This document shows positions 32,706 through 40,432 of a stretch of 40,432 bases of DNA, one piece after another; positions within the stretch are counted from its first letter, which is position 1, and every line of letters starts with the position of its first letter. Origin of the DNA: Rubrobacter sp. (GTDB lineage Bacteria; Actinomycetota; Rubrobacteria; Rubrobacterales; Rubrobacteraceae). The position numbers were made by a program, and so were the translations under genes. Under the pieces are notes generated by a model that had not been told where the DNA came from, did not search any database, and saw nothing but the letters and a program-made list of their open reading frames with translations. Where the stretch lies: positions 10,236-50,667 of the forward strand of contig JADDPU010000279.1 of assembly GCA_016781725.1 (NCBI GenBank). The letters run 5' to 3'.

Positions 32706-33046
32706 GGCATCCCCAGCCTCTGCCCGCCCATGACGTGCAGGTGCAGGTGGAAAACCTCCTGCCCAGCGTCGGGCCCGTTGTTGACCCGCACGGCGTATCC
32801 GCCCTCCGTAACCCCCAGCTTCTCCGCCACGGCGCTGGCGACCGCGAAGAGCCTTTTCGCCACCGCGTCCGGAAGCGCATCGATCGCCTCGAGGTTGGCC
32901 ACGTGGCGCTTGGGGATGACCAGGACGTGGACCGGGGCCCGCCCGTTCATGTCGTTGAAGGCCAGAACCTCGTCCTCGTCGTGGACTACCTCGGCCTCTA
33001 TCTCCCCTCCTACTATCCCGCAGAACACGCACTCAGTCTCGCTCAT
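32702..33046 (-). CDS. HIT-family nucleotide-binding protein (HINT type)
   Basis: The 114-residue protein has the HIT fold signatures: CVFCGIVGGEI at the N-terminus, HVLVIPKRHVANL, VNNGPDAGQEVFHLHLHVMGG with the catalytic HxHxH triad. HINT-type proteins hydrolyse adenosine phosphoramidates or aminoacyl-AMPs; the native substrate is unknown. The ATG lies 15 bases after rsmE and the stop overlaps yqeY. It is part of the same operon. Confidence 0.93.
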   Translation of the reverse strand: MSETECVFCGIVGGEIEAEVVHDEDEVLAFNDMNGRAPVHVLVIPKRHVANLEAIDALPDAVAKRLFAVASAVAEKLGVTEGGYAVRVNNGPDAGQEVFHLHLHVMGGQRLGMP

Positions 33047-33061
33047 GGCGACCGACTCTCC

Positions 33062-33775
33062 TCAAGACCTCACCCTACTCTCTAAAGCCGCCCGCGCCCG
33101 CGCCACGGCAACCATCCCTGCAGTCTCGCTGCGCAACCTGTAGGGACCCAACCCGGCGAAGGCGAGCCCCGCCTCTGCCGCGAGCCGCAACTCGCCCTCG
33201 CTCCACCCGCCTTCCGGCCCCACGAAGAGGCCCACAGGAGACCGAACAAAGGACTCGACGGCCCCCAACCCCGCGGCGTTGTGCAACAGCACCCCGTCCT
33301 CCCCAGCCTCGCGGACCGCGCGGACGAACGGCACCGGTTCTCGCACCTCGGGCACGCGGAGCCTGAGCGACTGGCGCGCCGCGGCCTCCGCCACCCGGCG
33401 CCAGCGCCCTACCTTCCCCTCGCGCGGGTTCACAACACCCCGCTCCGTCACGAGCGGCACGATGCAGGAAACCCCCACCTCCGTCGCCTTCTCGACCAAG
33501 AGGTCCATACGCCCGCCCTTTGGCACTGCCTGGTAGAGGGAGATCTCGGCGTCCCCAGTACGCGTCGCCGCGAGCTCCTCCAGAACGTCAGCCTGCCGCC
33601 CGCCGCCGAGCTCCGCGGCGAACAGGCGCCCCGTACCGTCAACTACCTCGACGAGGTCCCCCTCCCTGCCACGCAGGACCTTGAGCACGTGGTGGGCCTC
33701 CCCCTCGGGCAGTCGCAGCGGCCCGCCGGCCTCAAGAGCCTGGCCGACGAAGATGCGGGTTATCGGCGTTCGCGT
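33062..33775 (-). CDS. rsmE: 16S rRNA (uracil-1498-N3)-methyltransferase, non-canonical start
   Basis: The SPOUT-fold enzyme has LLVEKATEVGVSCIVPL, RVAEAAARQSLRLRVPEV, LFVGPEGGWSEGEL (SAM knot) and LRSETAGMVAVARA, all RsmE motifs. The first standard start, GTG 33688, falls in the middle of the conserved EAHHVLKVLRGREGD. The true N-terminus (ITRIFVGQALEAGG, then LRLPEGEAHHVLKVLR) is encoded upstream, in a frame open from the dnaJ TAA, with no ATG, GTG or TTG. An ACG at 33773-33775, with GAGGGTGG upstream, gives 237 residues, normal for RsmE. An ACG at 33769 or ATA at 33763 are alternatives. The exact start is inferred. Confidence 0.85.
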   Translation of the reverse strand, partial: TRTPITRIFVGQALEAGGPLRLPEGEAHHVLKVLRGREGDLVEVVDGTGRLFAAELGGGRQADVLEELAATRTGDAEISLYQAVPKGGRMDLLVEKATEVGVSCIVPLVTERGVVNPREGKVGRWRRVAEAAARQSLRLRVPEVREPVPFVRAVREAGEDGVLLHNAAGLGAVESFVRSPVGLFVGPEGGWSEGELRLAAEAGLAFAGLGPYRLRSETAGMVAVARARAALESRVRS

Positions 33776-33790
33776 GACGGAACCACCCTC

Positions 33791-34918
33791 TTACCTGAAG
33801 ACTCCCCTGAGACGGTCGAAGAAGGAGCCCCCACCGCCGTTGTAGGTCTCCTCGCCGCTCACCGCCTCGAACCTCTCCAACAAGTCTCGCTGCTCGCCCG
33901 TGAGGCGGGTCGGGACCATCACGTCCACGACCACCTTGAGGTCCCCACGCCCACGCCGCCTAATGCGCGGCATCCCCTCGCCCTCGAGCGTGAGCGTAGT
34001 CCCCGGCTGTGTCCCCGGCTCGATCCTCACCGGCGTGGGCCCGTCGAGGGTGGGCACCTCGACCTCCGTCCCCAGCGCCGCCCCGACGAAGCTGACCTTC
34101 ATGCGGTGGATCAAGTCTTCCCCGTCGCGCATGAGCTCGGGATCTTCCTTGACCCTCACCCTGACGTACAGGTCACCCGCCGGCGCGCCGGGGTCCCCGG
34201 CGTGACCGGCGCCCGAGATCCTGAGCCGCATACCGTCCTCGATGCCCTCGGGCACGCGCAGCCTCCGGGTCTGCACCTCGGAGACCTTCCCGCTCCCGCG
34301 GCAGTTGTCGCAGTAGACGTCGATGATCCTGCCCTGCCCACCGCACGTGGAGCACACCTGGGTGGTCACCATCTGGCCGAGGATGCTCTCGCGCACAGTC
34401 CTCACCATCCCGGCGCCCCCGCAGGTGCCGCAGACATGGGATTCAGTACCGCCGACCCCTTCGCACACCCCGCAATTGCCGACGATCTGAACGTTGATCT
34501 CACGGTCGACCCCGTAGGCGGCCTCCCGCAACGAGACCTCCACCTCGACCTCGGCGTCGCTCCCGCGGCTCGGGGTCTGGGCGGAGGAGGCGCCGAAGAA
34601 AGATCCGCCGCCGAAGCGGTCGCCGAAGAAGGCGTCGAAGATGTCCTGGAACCCGCCGAAGGGGTCGCCGCCCGGATAACCGCCGGCGCCGCGCGGCACC
34701 TGGTGACCATACGTATCGTAGGCGCGGCGGGCGTCCGGGTTCGAGAGGACCTCGTAAGCCTCTGTAAGCTCCTTGAAGCGTTCCTCGGCGTCGGGGTCGC
34801 CTGGGTTGGCATCGGGGTGGTGGGAGCGGGCGAGGCGGCGGTAAGACTTCTTGATCTCCGCCTCAGACGCCTCCCGGGACACGCCCAGAACCTCGTAGTA
34901 ATCGCGCTTGGTCGCCAA
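33791..34918 (-). CDS. dnaJ: Chaperone DnaJ
   Basis: The 375-residue co-chaperone has a complete type I DnaJ layout: J domain (DYYEVLGVSREASE, HHPDANPGD with the HPD motif), Gly/Phe-rich region (about 75-115), and zinc domain with four CxxCxGxG repeats (CGVCEGVG, CGTCGGAG, CSTCGGQG, CDNCRGSG). The C-terminal substrate domain follows. It stimulates DnaK ATPase and delivers unfolded proteins. The TTG start directly follows the hrcA TAG. dnaK and grpE, often between hrcA and dnaJ, are not here. Confidence 0.96.
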   Translation of the reverse strand: MATKRDYYEVLGVSREASEAEIKKSYRRLARSHHPDANPGDPDAEERFKELTEAYEVLSNPDARRAYDTYGHQVPRGAGGYPGGDPFGGFQDIFDAFFGDRFGGGSFFGASSAQTPSRGSDAEVEVEVSLREAAYGVDREINVQIVGNCGVCEGVGGTESHVCGTCGGAGMVRTVRESILGQMVTTQVCSTCGGQGRIIDVYCDNCRGSGKVSEVQTRRLRVPEGIEDGMRLRISGAGHAGDPGAPAGDLYVRVRVKEDPELMRDGEDLIHRMKVSFVGAALGTEVEVPTLDGPTPVRIEPGTQPGTTLTLEGEGMPRIRRRGRGDLKVVVDVMVPTRLTGEQRDLLERFEAVSGEETYNGGGGSFFDRLRGVFR

Positions 34919-35947
34919 CTAGAACCGGGCGTCCAGGGTGTTGGTGAGGGCCTCGGCGGCGGAGCGCACGGTGGTTATGGCAGCGTCGTAGTCCATGCGC
35001 TTGGGCCCGATCAGGCTGACCACCCCGTAGGGCCGCTCGCGGTGGCTGTAGGCCGAGGCGACGAGGCTCGTGCCGGTCAGGTTCAAAAAGCCGCTCTCCG
35101 CGCCGATCGAGACCACGACGCCGCTGCGCGACACCGAGCGCTGCAGGGCGTCGCTCATCAGGCGCAGGAGCCACCGCCGGCGCTCGAAGATCTCGATCAC
35201 CGCCGAGAGGCTGCCAGGGTCGAGGTCGTCCAGCCGGCCAAGGAGGGCCGAGACGCCCTGGATGAAGACGCCGCGCTCCGTCGCCCGCCCGAGCACGCCG
35301 ACGGCCTCCAGGACCACGCCTACCGTCCTCGGGTCGTGGTCGGAGAGGACCTTGCGCGCCGCGAGCCCGAGCTCCAGCTCTCGCCCCAGCGGACGGCCGC
35401 ACAGCCACGAGTTCAGGGCTGCGAAGATACCGCGAAGCTCCTCGTCCTCCACGGGGGTGGGGAGCGAGATCGCTGCACTCGCCGAAGCTCCGCTCTGCAT
35501 GGAGACCACAACCAGGAGCCTGCTCTCTCCCATCGGCAGGTAGTCCACGCGGGCTAGCGAGTCGCCGAGCGCGCTGGGACCCGCGACCACGGCCAGCAGG
35601 CGGGTCACCTCGCTCATCCCCTCCGAGACGCCCCGCAGGAGCTCGTCCACGTTACCGTAGCCCTCCGGGGTCTCGAAAGGCGTCTCCTCGCCGGAGCCCT
35701 CCTCCATCACTGCGTCCACGTAATAGCGGTAGCCGCGGTCGGTCGGCACGCGGCCGGCCGAGGTGTGCGGGTGATCCAGGAGCCCTACCGACTCCAGATG
35801 CGAGAGCTCCGCGCGGATAGTGGAGCTGCTCGCGTCCAGCTCGTCGGCCAGGGCATGGCTACCCACGGGGGCGCCGGTCGAGATGTACATCTCGAGCGTC
35901 CTTAGCAGTATCTCGCGCTGCCTGTCGGTAAGATCGAGGTTCGTCAT
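34919..35947 (-). CDS. hrcA: Heat-inducible transcription repressor HrcA
   Basis: The protein of about 342 residues has the HrcA N-terminal winged helix (LTDRQREILLRTLEMYIS, PVGSHALADELDASSSTIRAEL and SAGRVPTDRGYRYYVD) and a long C-terminal dimerisation/GAF-like domain. HrcA binds CIRCE elements to repress chaperone genes. I see no CIRCE repeat near this gene or dnaJ. Of two in-frame ATGs (35956 and 35947) I list 35947. A TAAAAT box ends only one base before the first ATG, so a transcript from it would begin around 35951 and carry only the second. Confidence 0.94.
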   Translation of the reverse strand: MTNLDLTDRQREILLRTLEMYISTGAPVGSHALADELDASSSTIRAELSHLESVGLLDHPHTSAGRVPTDRGYRYYVDAVMEEGSGEETPFETPEGYGNVDELLRGVSEGMSEVTRLLAVVAGPSALGDSLARVDYLPMGESRLLVVVSMQSGASASAAISLPTPVEDEELRGIFAALNSWLCGRPLGRELELGLAARKVLSDHDPRTVGVVLEAVGVLGRATERGVFIQGVSALLGRLDDLDPGSLSAVIEIFERRRWLLRLMSDALQRSVSRSGVVVSIGAESGFLNLTGTSLVASAYSHRERPYGVVSLIGPKRMDYDAAITTVRSAAEALTNTLDARF

Positions 35948-35957
35948 AGCGACCATG

Positions 35958-35984
35958 ATTTTAGCATGGGTGAGGGCGCCTCAA
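35958..35984 (-). promoter_or_regulatory. Candidate promoter of hrcA (near-leaderless)
   Basis: Minus strand: TAAAAT (35958-35963) as -10 and TTGAGG (35979-35984) as -35, with a short 15-base spacer. The predicted start is about four bases upstream of the ATG at 35947, leaving no room for a ribosome site. No such site is visible. It sits in the 46-55 base gap between lepA and hrcA. Confidence 0.5.
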
Positions 35985-36002
35985 ATCCATGGCGAGGGGC
36001 TC

Positions 36003-37781
<1,779 letters not shown>

Positions 37782-37787
37782 CGGCAG

Positions 37788-37793
37788 ATTTTA
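37788..37793 (-). promoter_or_regulatory. -10 box of a leaderless lepA transcript
   Basis: TAAAAT on the minus strand is followed by six bases and then the lepA GTG. The transcript's first base would therefore be the G of the start codon. No good -35 is seen at the usual distance. TANNNT seven bases upstream of a start codon is the known signature of leaderless mRNAs in high-GC Gram-positives. Confidence 0.6.
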
Positions 37794-37799
37794 CCATGA

Positions 37800-37828
37800 T
37801 TGCCCCTTTGCTCCGCCTGTGTTACATT
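37800..37828 (+). promoter_or_regulatory. Promoter of rpsT
   Basis: Plus strand: TTGCCC (37800-37805) and TACATT (37823-37828) with a 17-base spacer. Transcription would start near 37835 and give a leader of about 30 bases that includes the GGAGG ribosome site. It lies back to back with the lepA -10 box. Confidence 0.65.
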
Positions 37829-37864
37829 CTCTCGGTTAGCCCAGTATCAAATCGGAGGAGCAGC

Positions 37865-38125
37865 GTGCCCGCACCATCCAAGCGTGATAAGCAGAGCGCC
37901 AAGCGCGGCGCCCAGAACAAGAGCGTCAGAAGCCGTCTTCGCAACCTCTCGAAGAACTTCTACCGGGCGGTAGAGGCAGGGGACGCGGAGAGGGCCCGCG
38001 AGATCCGGGACGAGTCCCAGAAGGTCTTCAATCAGGCAGCCACCAAGGGCGTCATCCACCCCAACAAGGCGGCCCGCAAGGTCAGCCGCCTCGACAAAGC
38101 CCTCGCCTCGAACCGGAGCGAGTAG
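37865..38125 (+). CDS. rpsT: 30S ribosomal protein S20
   Basis: The 86-residue basic protein has the S20 features SKRDKQSAKRGAQNKSVRSR, FNQAATKGVIHPNKAARKVSRL and a Lys/Arg-rich helical-bundle composition. It binds 16S rRNA early in small-subunit assembly. The start is the GTG at 37865-37867, because a perfect GGAGG lies about six bases upstream and the product begins MPAPSKRDK like other S20 proteins. A longer upstream frame would include the promoter. Confidence 0.95.
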   Translation: MPAPSKRDKQSAKRGAQNKSVRSRLRNLSKNFYRAVEAGDAERAREIRDESQKVFNQAATKGVIHPNKAARKVSRLDKALASNRSE

Positions 38126-38132
38126 ACTCGCT

Positions 38133-38811
38133 ATCCCCGCACTCCGGGAGGTAGTCCCCTGGGGGCGCTCCGCGGACGAGTACGTCAGGATGTTCGTCCT
38201 GAAGCCCGAGGATCTCGCCGGCAAGGTTCTCGACTGCGCCGCCGGCCCCGCCAGCTTTAACGCCGAGGCTACCGCGGCAGGACATGAGGTCGTGTCCTGC
38301 GACCCACTCTACGACTTCACAGCCGAGGAGATACGCTCCCGCATCGAGGCAACCCACGAAACCGTCGTCTCGAACGCGCGGGCGGCAAGGGACGAGTTCG
38401 TGTGGCGGGAGATCGAATCACCCGAACATCTCGGTGAGGTGCGGCTGGCGGCCATGCGCCGCTTCCTCGACGACTTCCCGCAGGGGCTGAGAGAGAAACG
38501 CTACCTCGCCCGAGCACTCCCAAAACCTCGGCTTTCCGGAGGGCGCCTTCGACCTCGCCCGCTGCTCCCACTTCCTGTTCACCTACTCCGGGCTATTCTC
38601 CATGGACTTTCACCTCGCCTCTATAGAGGAGATGTGCCGGGTCGCGGCCGAAGCGCGGGTGTTTCCGCTGCTCCAGGGTTACGGAAGGAGGTCGCCGCAC
38701 CTGCAACCGGTGGTAGGCAGGCTAAGGGAGCTTGGCTACCACGTCGAGGTCATAAGGGTGTCCTATGAGTTGCAGCGCGGCGGAGACGAGATGCTCGCGG
38801 TTGCTAGGTAG
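38133..38811 (+). pseudogene. SAM-dependent methyltransferase-like gene, frameshifted
   Basis: One frame reads EVVPWGRSADEYVRMF, VLDCAAGPASFNAEA (SAM motif), VVSCDPLYDFTAEEIRSRI and EKRYLARALP. The +1 frame then continues NLGFPEGAFDLARCSHFLFT, LFSMDFHLASIEEMCRVAAE and VFPLLQGYGRRSPHLQPV to a TAG. The break lies at a run of four A's (near 38521-38524). With three A's the protein would read straight through as LARALPNLGFPEG. No ATG, GTG or TTG precedes the conserved EVVPWGRS; the first ATG is 38190. It is either a real pseudogene or carries a sequence error. The target of this methyltransferase family is unknown to me. Confidence 0.75.
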
Positions 38812-38819
38812 CCCTGGGG

Positions 38820-39740
38820 TTACCCCGAGAGCTTGAGAACGGTAAGCTCGACCTGAAGCTCGTCACCGAGGTCTTTCCCGCCCTTGAGCCCGCTCTCCAG
38901 GTCCAGGACGAGCGCCAGGGCCCGCTCCAGGGCCTCATCATCCAGCGTGCGGCCCTGCTCCTCCAGCTTGCGGGCGACGAACGGCGGGACCTTCAGCTCT
39001 TTTGCGACCTCGCTCCGCGAAGCCCCCCTCTCCAAGAGCGCCCGGGCCCTGGCTACGAGTTGGAACTGGCGGCGGACCATGAACGTCAGGCGCAGCGGGG
39101 GCTCGCCGGTAGCGATCAGGTCCTCGAGCAGCCTGATCGCCCTGCCCCGCTGCCCGGCCGCCAGCGAGTCCACGAACGCGAAGATGTTGGACTGCACGTC
39201 GGGCGGACACAGGAGCGCCACGTCCTCGTGGGTCGCCGAGCCCTCCCCGACGTAGAGCGCCAGCTTCTCCGTCTCCCGGATGAGGCGCATCTTGTCGCCG
39301 GAGCAGCGGGTGGTCAGATCCTCCGCGACGCTCTCGGGCAGCTGTAGCCCGAGCTTGCCTGCATGCTCGGCCACCCATTTGACCAGGGCCCTGCCCGTCG
39401 GCTGCTCGAAGGTGTGGACCTCGCCGGACTTCTTCACAGCCGCCAGCATCCGCTCGCGCGATCCGAGCTTCTTGCCCATCAGGACCAGGTCGGACCCCGG
39501 TGAAGGGTCTTGCAAATACTCCACCACCACGGCCTTCTGGGCCGCGTTCCAGGCGTCCAGGTTCCTGACGACGACGAACGGCCCGTCCCCGAAGAGAGAG
39601 AACGAGTTGCACGCCGAAACTACCGCCTCGGGGCCGGTAGCGGCGGCATCGTACGCCTCTACCGCCCGTCCGCGGCGCAGCTTCTCGACCCCGCGCGCCT
39701 TGCGCTCCTCGTCGTCTCCCAAGAGCAGGTAAACCGTCAC
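38820..39740 (-). CDS. holA: DNA polymerase III delta subunit
   Basis: The 306-residue protein has the HolA arrangement: an AAA+-like N-terminal region (VYLLLGDDEERKARGVEKL, NSFSLFGDGPFVVVRNLDAW, SDLVLMGKKLGSRER) and a helical C-terminal domain (FAFVDSLAAGQRGRAIRLLEDL, FMVRRQFQLVARARALLERG). The delta subunit opens the sliding clamp as part of the clamp loader. The GTG start lies nine bases after comEC, a very common pairing. Its end is only eight bases from the end of the convergent methyltransferase gene, with no terminator between. Confidence 0.93.
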   Translation of the reverse strand: MTVYLLLGDDEERKARGVEKLRRGRAVEAYDAAATGPEAVVSACNSFSLFGDGPFVVVRNLDAWNAAQKAVVVEYLQDPSPGSDLVLMGKKLGSRERMLAAVKKSGEVHTFEQPTGRALVKWVAEHAGKLGLQLPESVAEDLTTRCSGDKMRLIRETEKLALYVGEGSATHEDVALLCPPDVQSNIFAFVDSLAAGQRGRAIRLLEDLIATGEPPLRLTFMVRRQFQLVARARALLERGASRSEVAKELKVPPFVARKLEEQGRTLDDEALERALALVLDLESGLKGGKDLGDELQVELTVLKLSG

Positions 39741-39749
39741 ACGAGTATT

Positions 39750-40432
39750 CTAAACGCTCCCGGCCCCGACGAGCACCAGCCAAAGCACCGTCCACAGAAG
39801 GAGCAGTGCTGCCCACAAGGGGCGCCAGTCCTCAGGGAACAGCTTCTCCGCGATGACGGCGGGGGCGCAGCCGGTGTAGAAGAGCCCGACCAGGGACGGG
39901 CTGACCTCGGGCGTGGTCACGGTGGCGAACGGGGGTGACGAAGCGAAGCGGGCTACCGCTTCGAGGATCGTGACGAGAAAGCCGTTGCAGGCGTTCAGCG
40001 GGTAAGCGAGGGCGGGGGCGACGTTGCCGGCGAGCGAGCCGAGGAGCCCGAGCGTCAGGATCGGGCCGGAGAGCGGCACGGCTACCAGGTTAGTCAGCAC
40101 CCCGATCACGGAGACCTCGTCGAAGGTCGCGGCCACGATGGGAGAGGTCGAGATCTGGGCCGCCAGGGAGACCGAGATCAGGTCGGTCAACCCTCGGGGC
40201 GGCTTCTTTACCGGCCTGAGCAACGTCTTCTCCACGAGGGATTGCAGGGGTTTTCTGAGGAGCAGGATGCCGAAGACGGCGGCGACGGAGAGCTGGAACC
40301 CGGTGCTGTAGACGAGCTGCGGGTTGTAGGCGAGGACGGCGGCGAGCATCGTGCTCATGAAGTGCAGGGGCGAGACCTGGCGTCCGAAGAGTTGGGCCGC
40401 GAGCACGAAGGTCGCAACGACCCCGGCCCGGA
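39750..40432 (-). CDS. comEC: ComEC/Rec2-type DNA uptake channel, C-terminal part (5' end outside window)
   Basis: The visible 226 residues belong to the competence domain: SPLHFMSTMLAAVLAYNPQL, YSTGFQLSVAAVFGILLL, then several membrane segments with VIGVLTNLVAVPLSGP. ComEC forms the inner-membrane channel for single-stranded DNA in natural transformation. The protein ends shortly after the last membrane segments. There is no metallo-beta-lactamase-like domain at the C-terminus, which many ComEC proteins have. The start lies outside the window; the frame is open to the edge. Confidence 0.9.
   Translation of the reverse strand, partial: RAGVVATFVLAAQLFGRQVSPLHFMSTMLAAVLAYNPQLVYSTGFQLSVAAVFGILLLRKPLQSLVEKTLLRPVKKPPRGLTDLISVSLAAQISTSPIVAATFDEVSVIGVLTNLVAVPLSGPILTLGLLGSLAGNVAPALAYPLNACNGFLVTILEAVARFASSPPFATVTTPEVSPSLVGLFYTGCAPAVIAEKLFPEDWRPLWAALLLLWTVLWLVLVGAGSV

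Noticed and set aside
33281..35557. Very long plus-strand open frame antisense to rsmE-dnaJ-hrcA
   Set aside because: It is a shadow caused by high third-position GC of the real minus-strand genes; the translation is low-complexity and matches no family.
35948..36002. CIRCE element upstream of hrcA
   Set aside because: TTAGCA is present once, but no GAGTGCTAA partner at the required spacing.
38515..38525. Programmed -1 frameshift at the C-CCA-AAA heptamer in the methyltransferase
   Set aside because: The heptamer fits the -1 slippery pattern, but the downstream frame needed is +1, so a -1 slip would not restore the protein.

Overview
The window is about 40.4 kb of GC-rich bacterial chromosome, almost entirely housekeeping genes read on the minus strand and packed with 1-4 base ATGA/GTGA-type overlaps. 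The gene order (divIVA-yggT-proC-sepF-yggS-pgeF-ftsZ-ftsA-ftsQ-mur/fts-rsmH-mraZ) is that of a Gram-positive, actinobacterial-type dcw cluster. The second block (lepA-hrcA-dnaJ-rsmE-HIT-yqeY-phoH-pgpH-ybeY-dgkA-cdd-era-deoC-recO-dgt-dnaG) is the stress/RNA-metabolism/replication run seen across Gram-positive lineages. My inference is a deep-branching actinobacterium, with Rubrobacter as the best guess. I could not run a database search, so the genus is not proven.

Layout. 1-17992 (minus): the division and wall cluster, transcribed from a promoter near 18039-18067 with a three-repeat MraZ operator (18004-18028) in the mraZ leader. It lacks murE and murB. 18068-18325 is a G-rich intergenic stretch. 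18326-18503 holds two tRNAs (CAU and Asn) with a clear promoter overlapping the dnaG stop. 18544-21441 is dnaG, split by a 380-residue intein exactly inside its zinc finger. ppc (plus strand) diverges from dnaG across a region with two perfect inverted repeats. 24346-24547 is a convergent gap with a hairpin and a possible acetyltransferase remnant. 24548-37781 (minus) is the lepA-to-dgt block. rpsT (plus) diverges from lepA and is followed by a frameshifted methyltransferase. holA and the 3' part of comEC (minus) close the window.

How the genes work together. MurC, MurD, MurF, MraY, MurG, FtsW and FtsI make and polymerise lipid-linked wall precursors. FtsZ, FtsA, SepF, FtsQ and FtsL build the divisome, DivIVA marks poles and septum, and MraZ controls the cluster. 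In the second block HrcA/DnaJ handle protein folding stress. RsmE, YbeY, Era, PhoH and LepA serve ribosome assembly and translation. The kinase-phosphatase fusion probably handles undecaprenyl or diacylglycerol lipids, and PgpH degrades c-di-AMP. RecO, DnaG, HolA and Dgt serve replication, repair and dNTP balance.

The two most notable signals are: (1) the DnaG intein whose first residue and +1 residue are both cysteines at a zinc-ligand position, so the finger exists in final form only after splicing; and (2) five intact genes (mraZ, ftsQ, ybeY, phoH, rsmE) whose conserved N-termini lie upstream of any ATG/GTG/TTG, with CTG or ACG codons in start position behind plausible ribosome binding sites. 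Other points are a PgeF lacking one zinc histidine, a PgpH with almost no ectodomain, and leaderless-type promoters at lepA and possibly hrcA and ppc.
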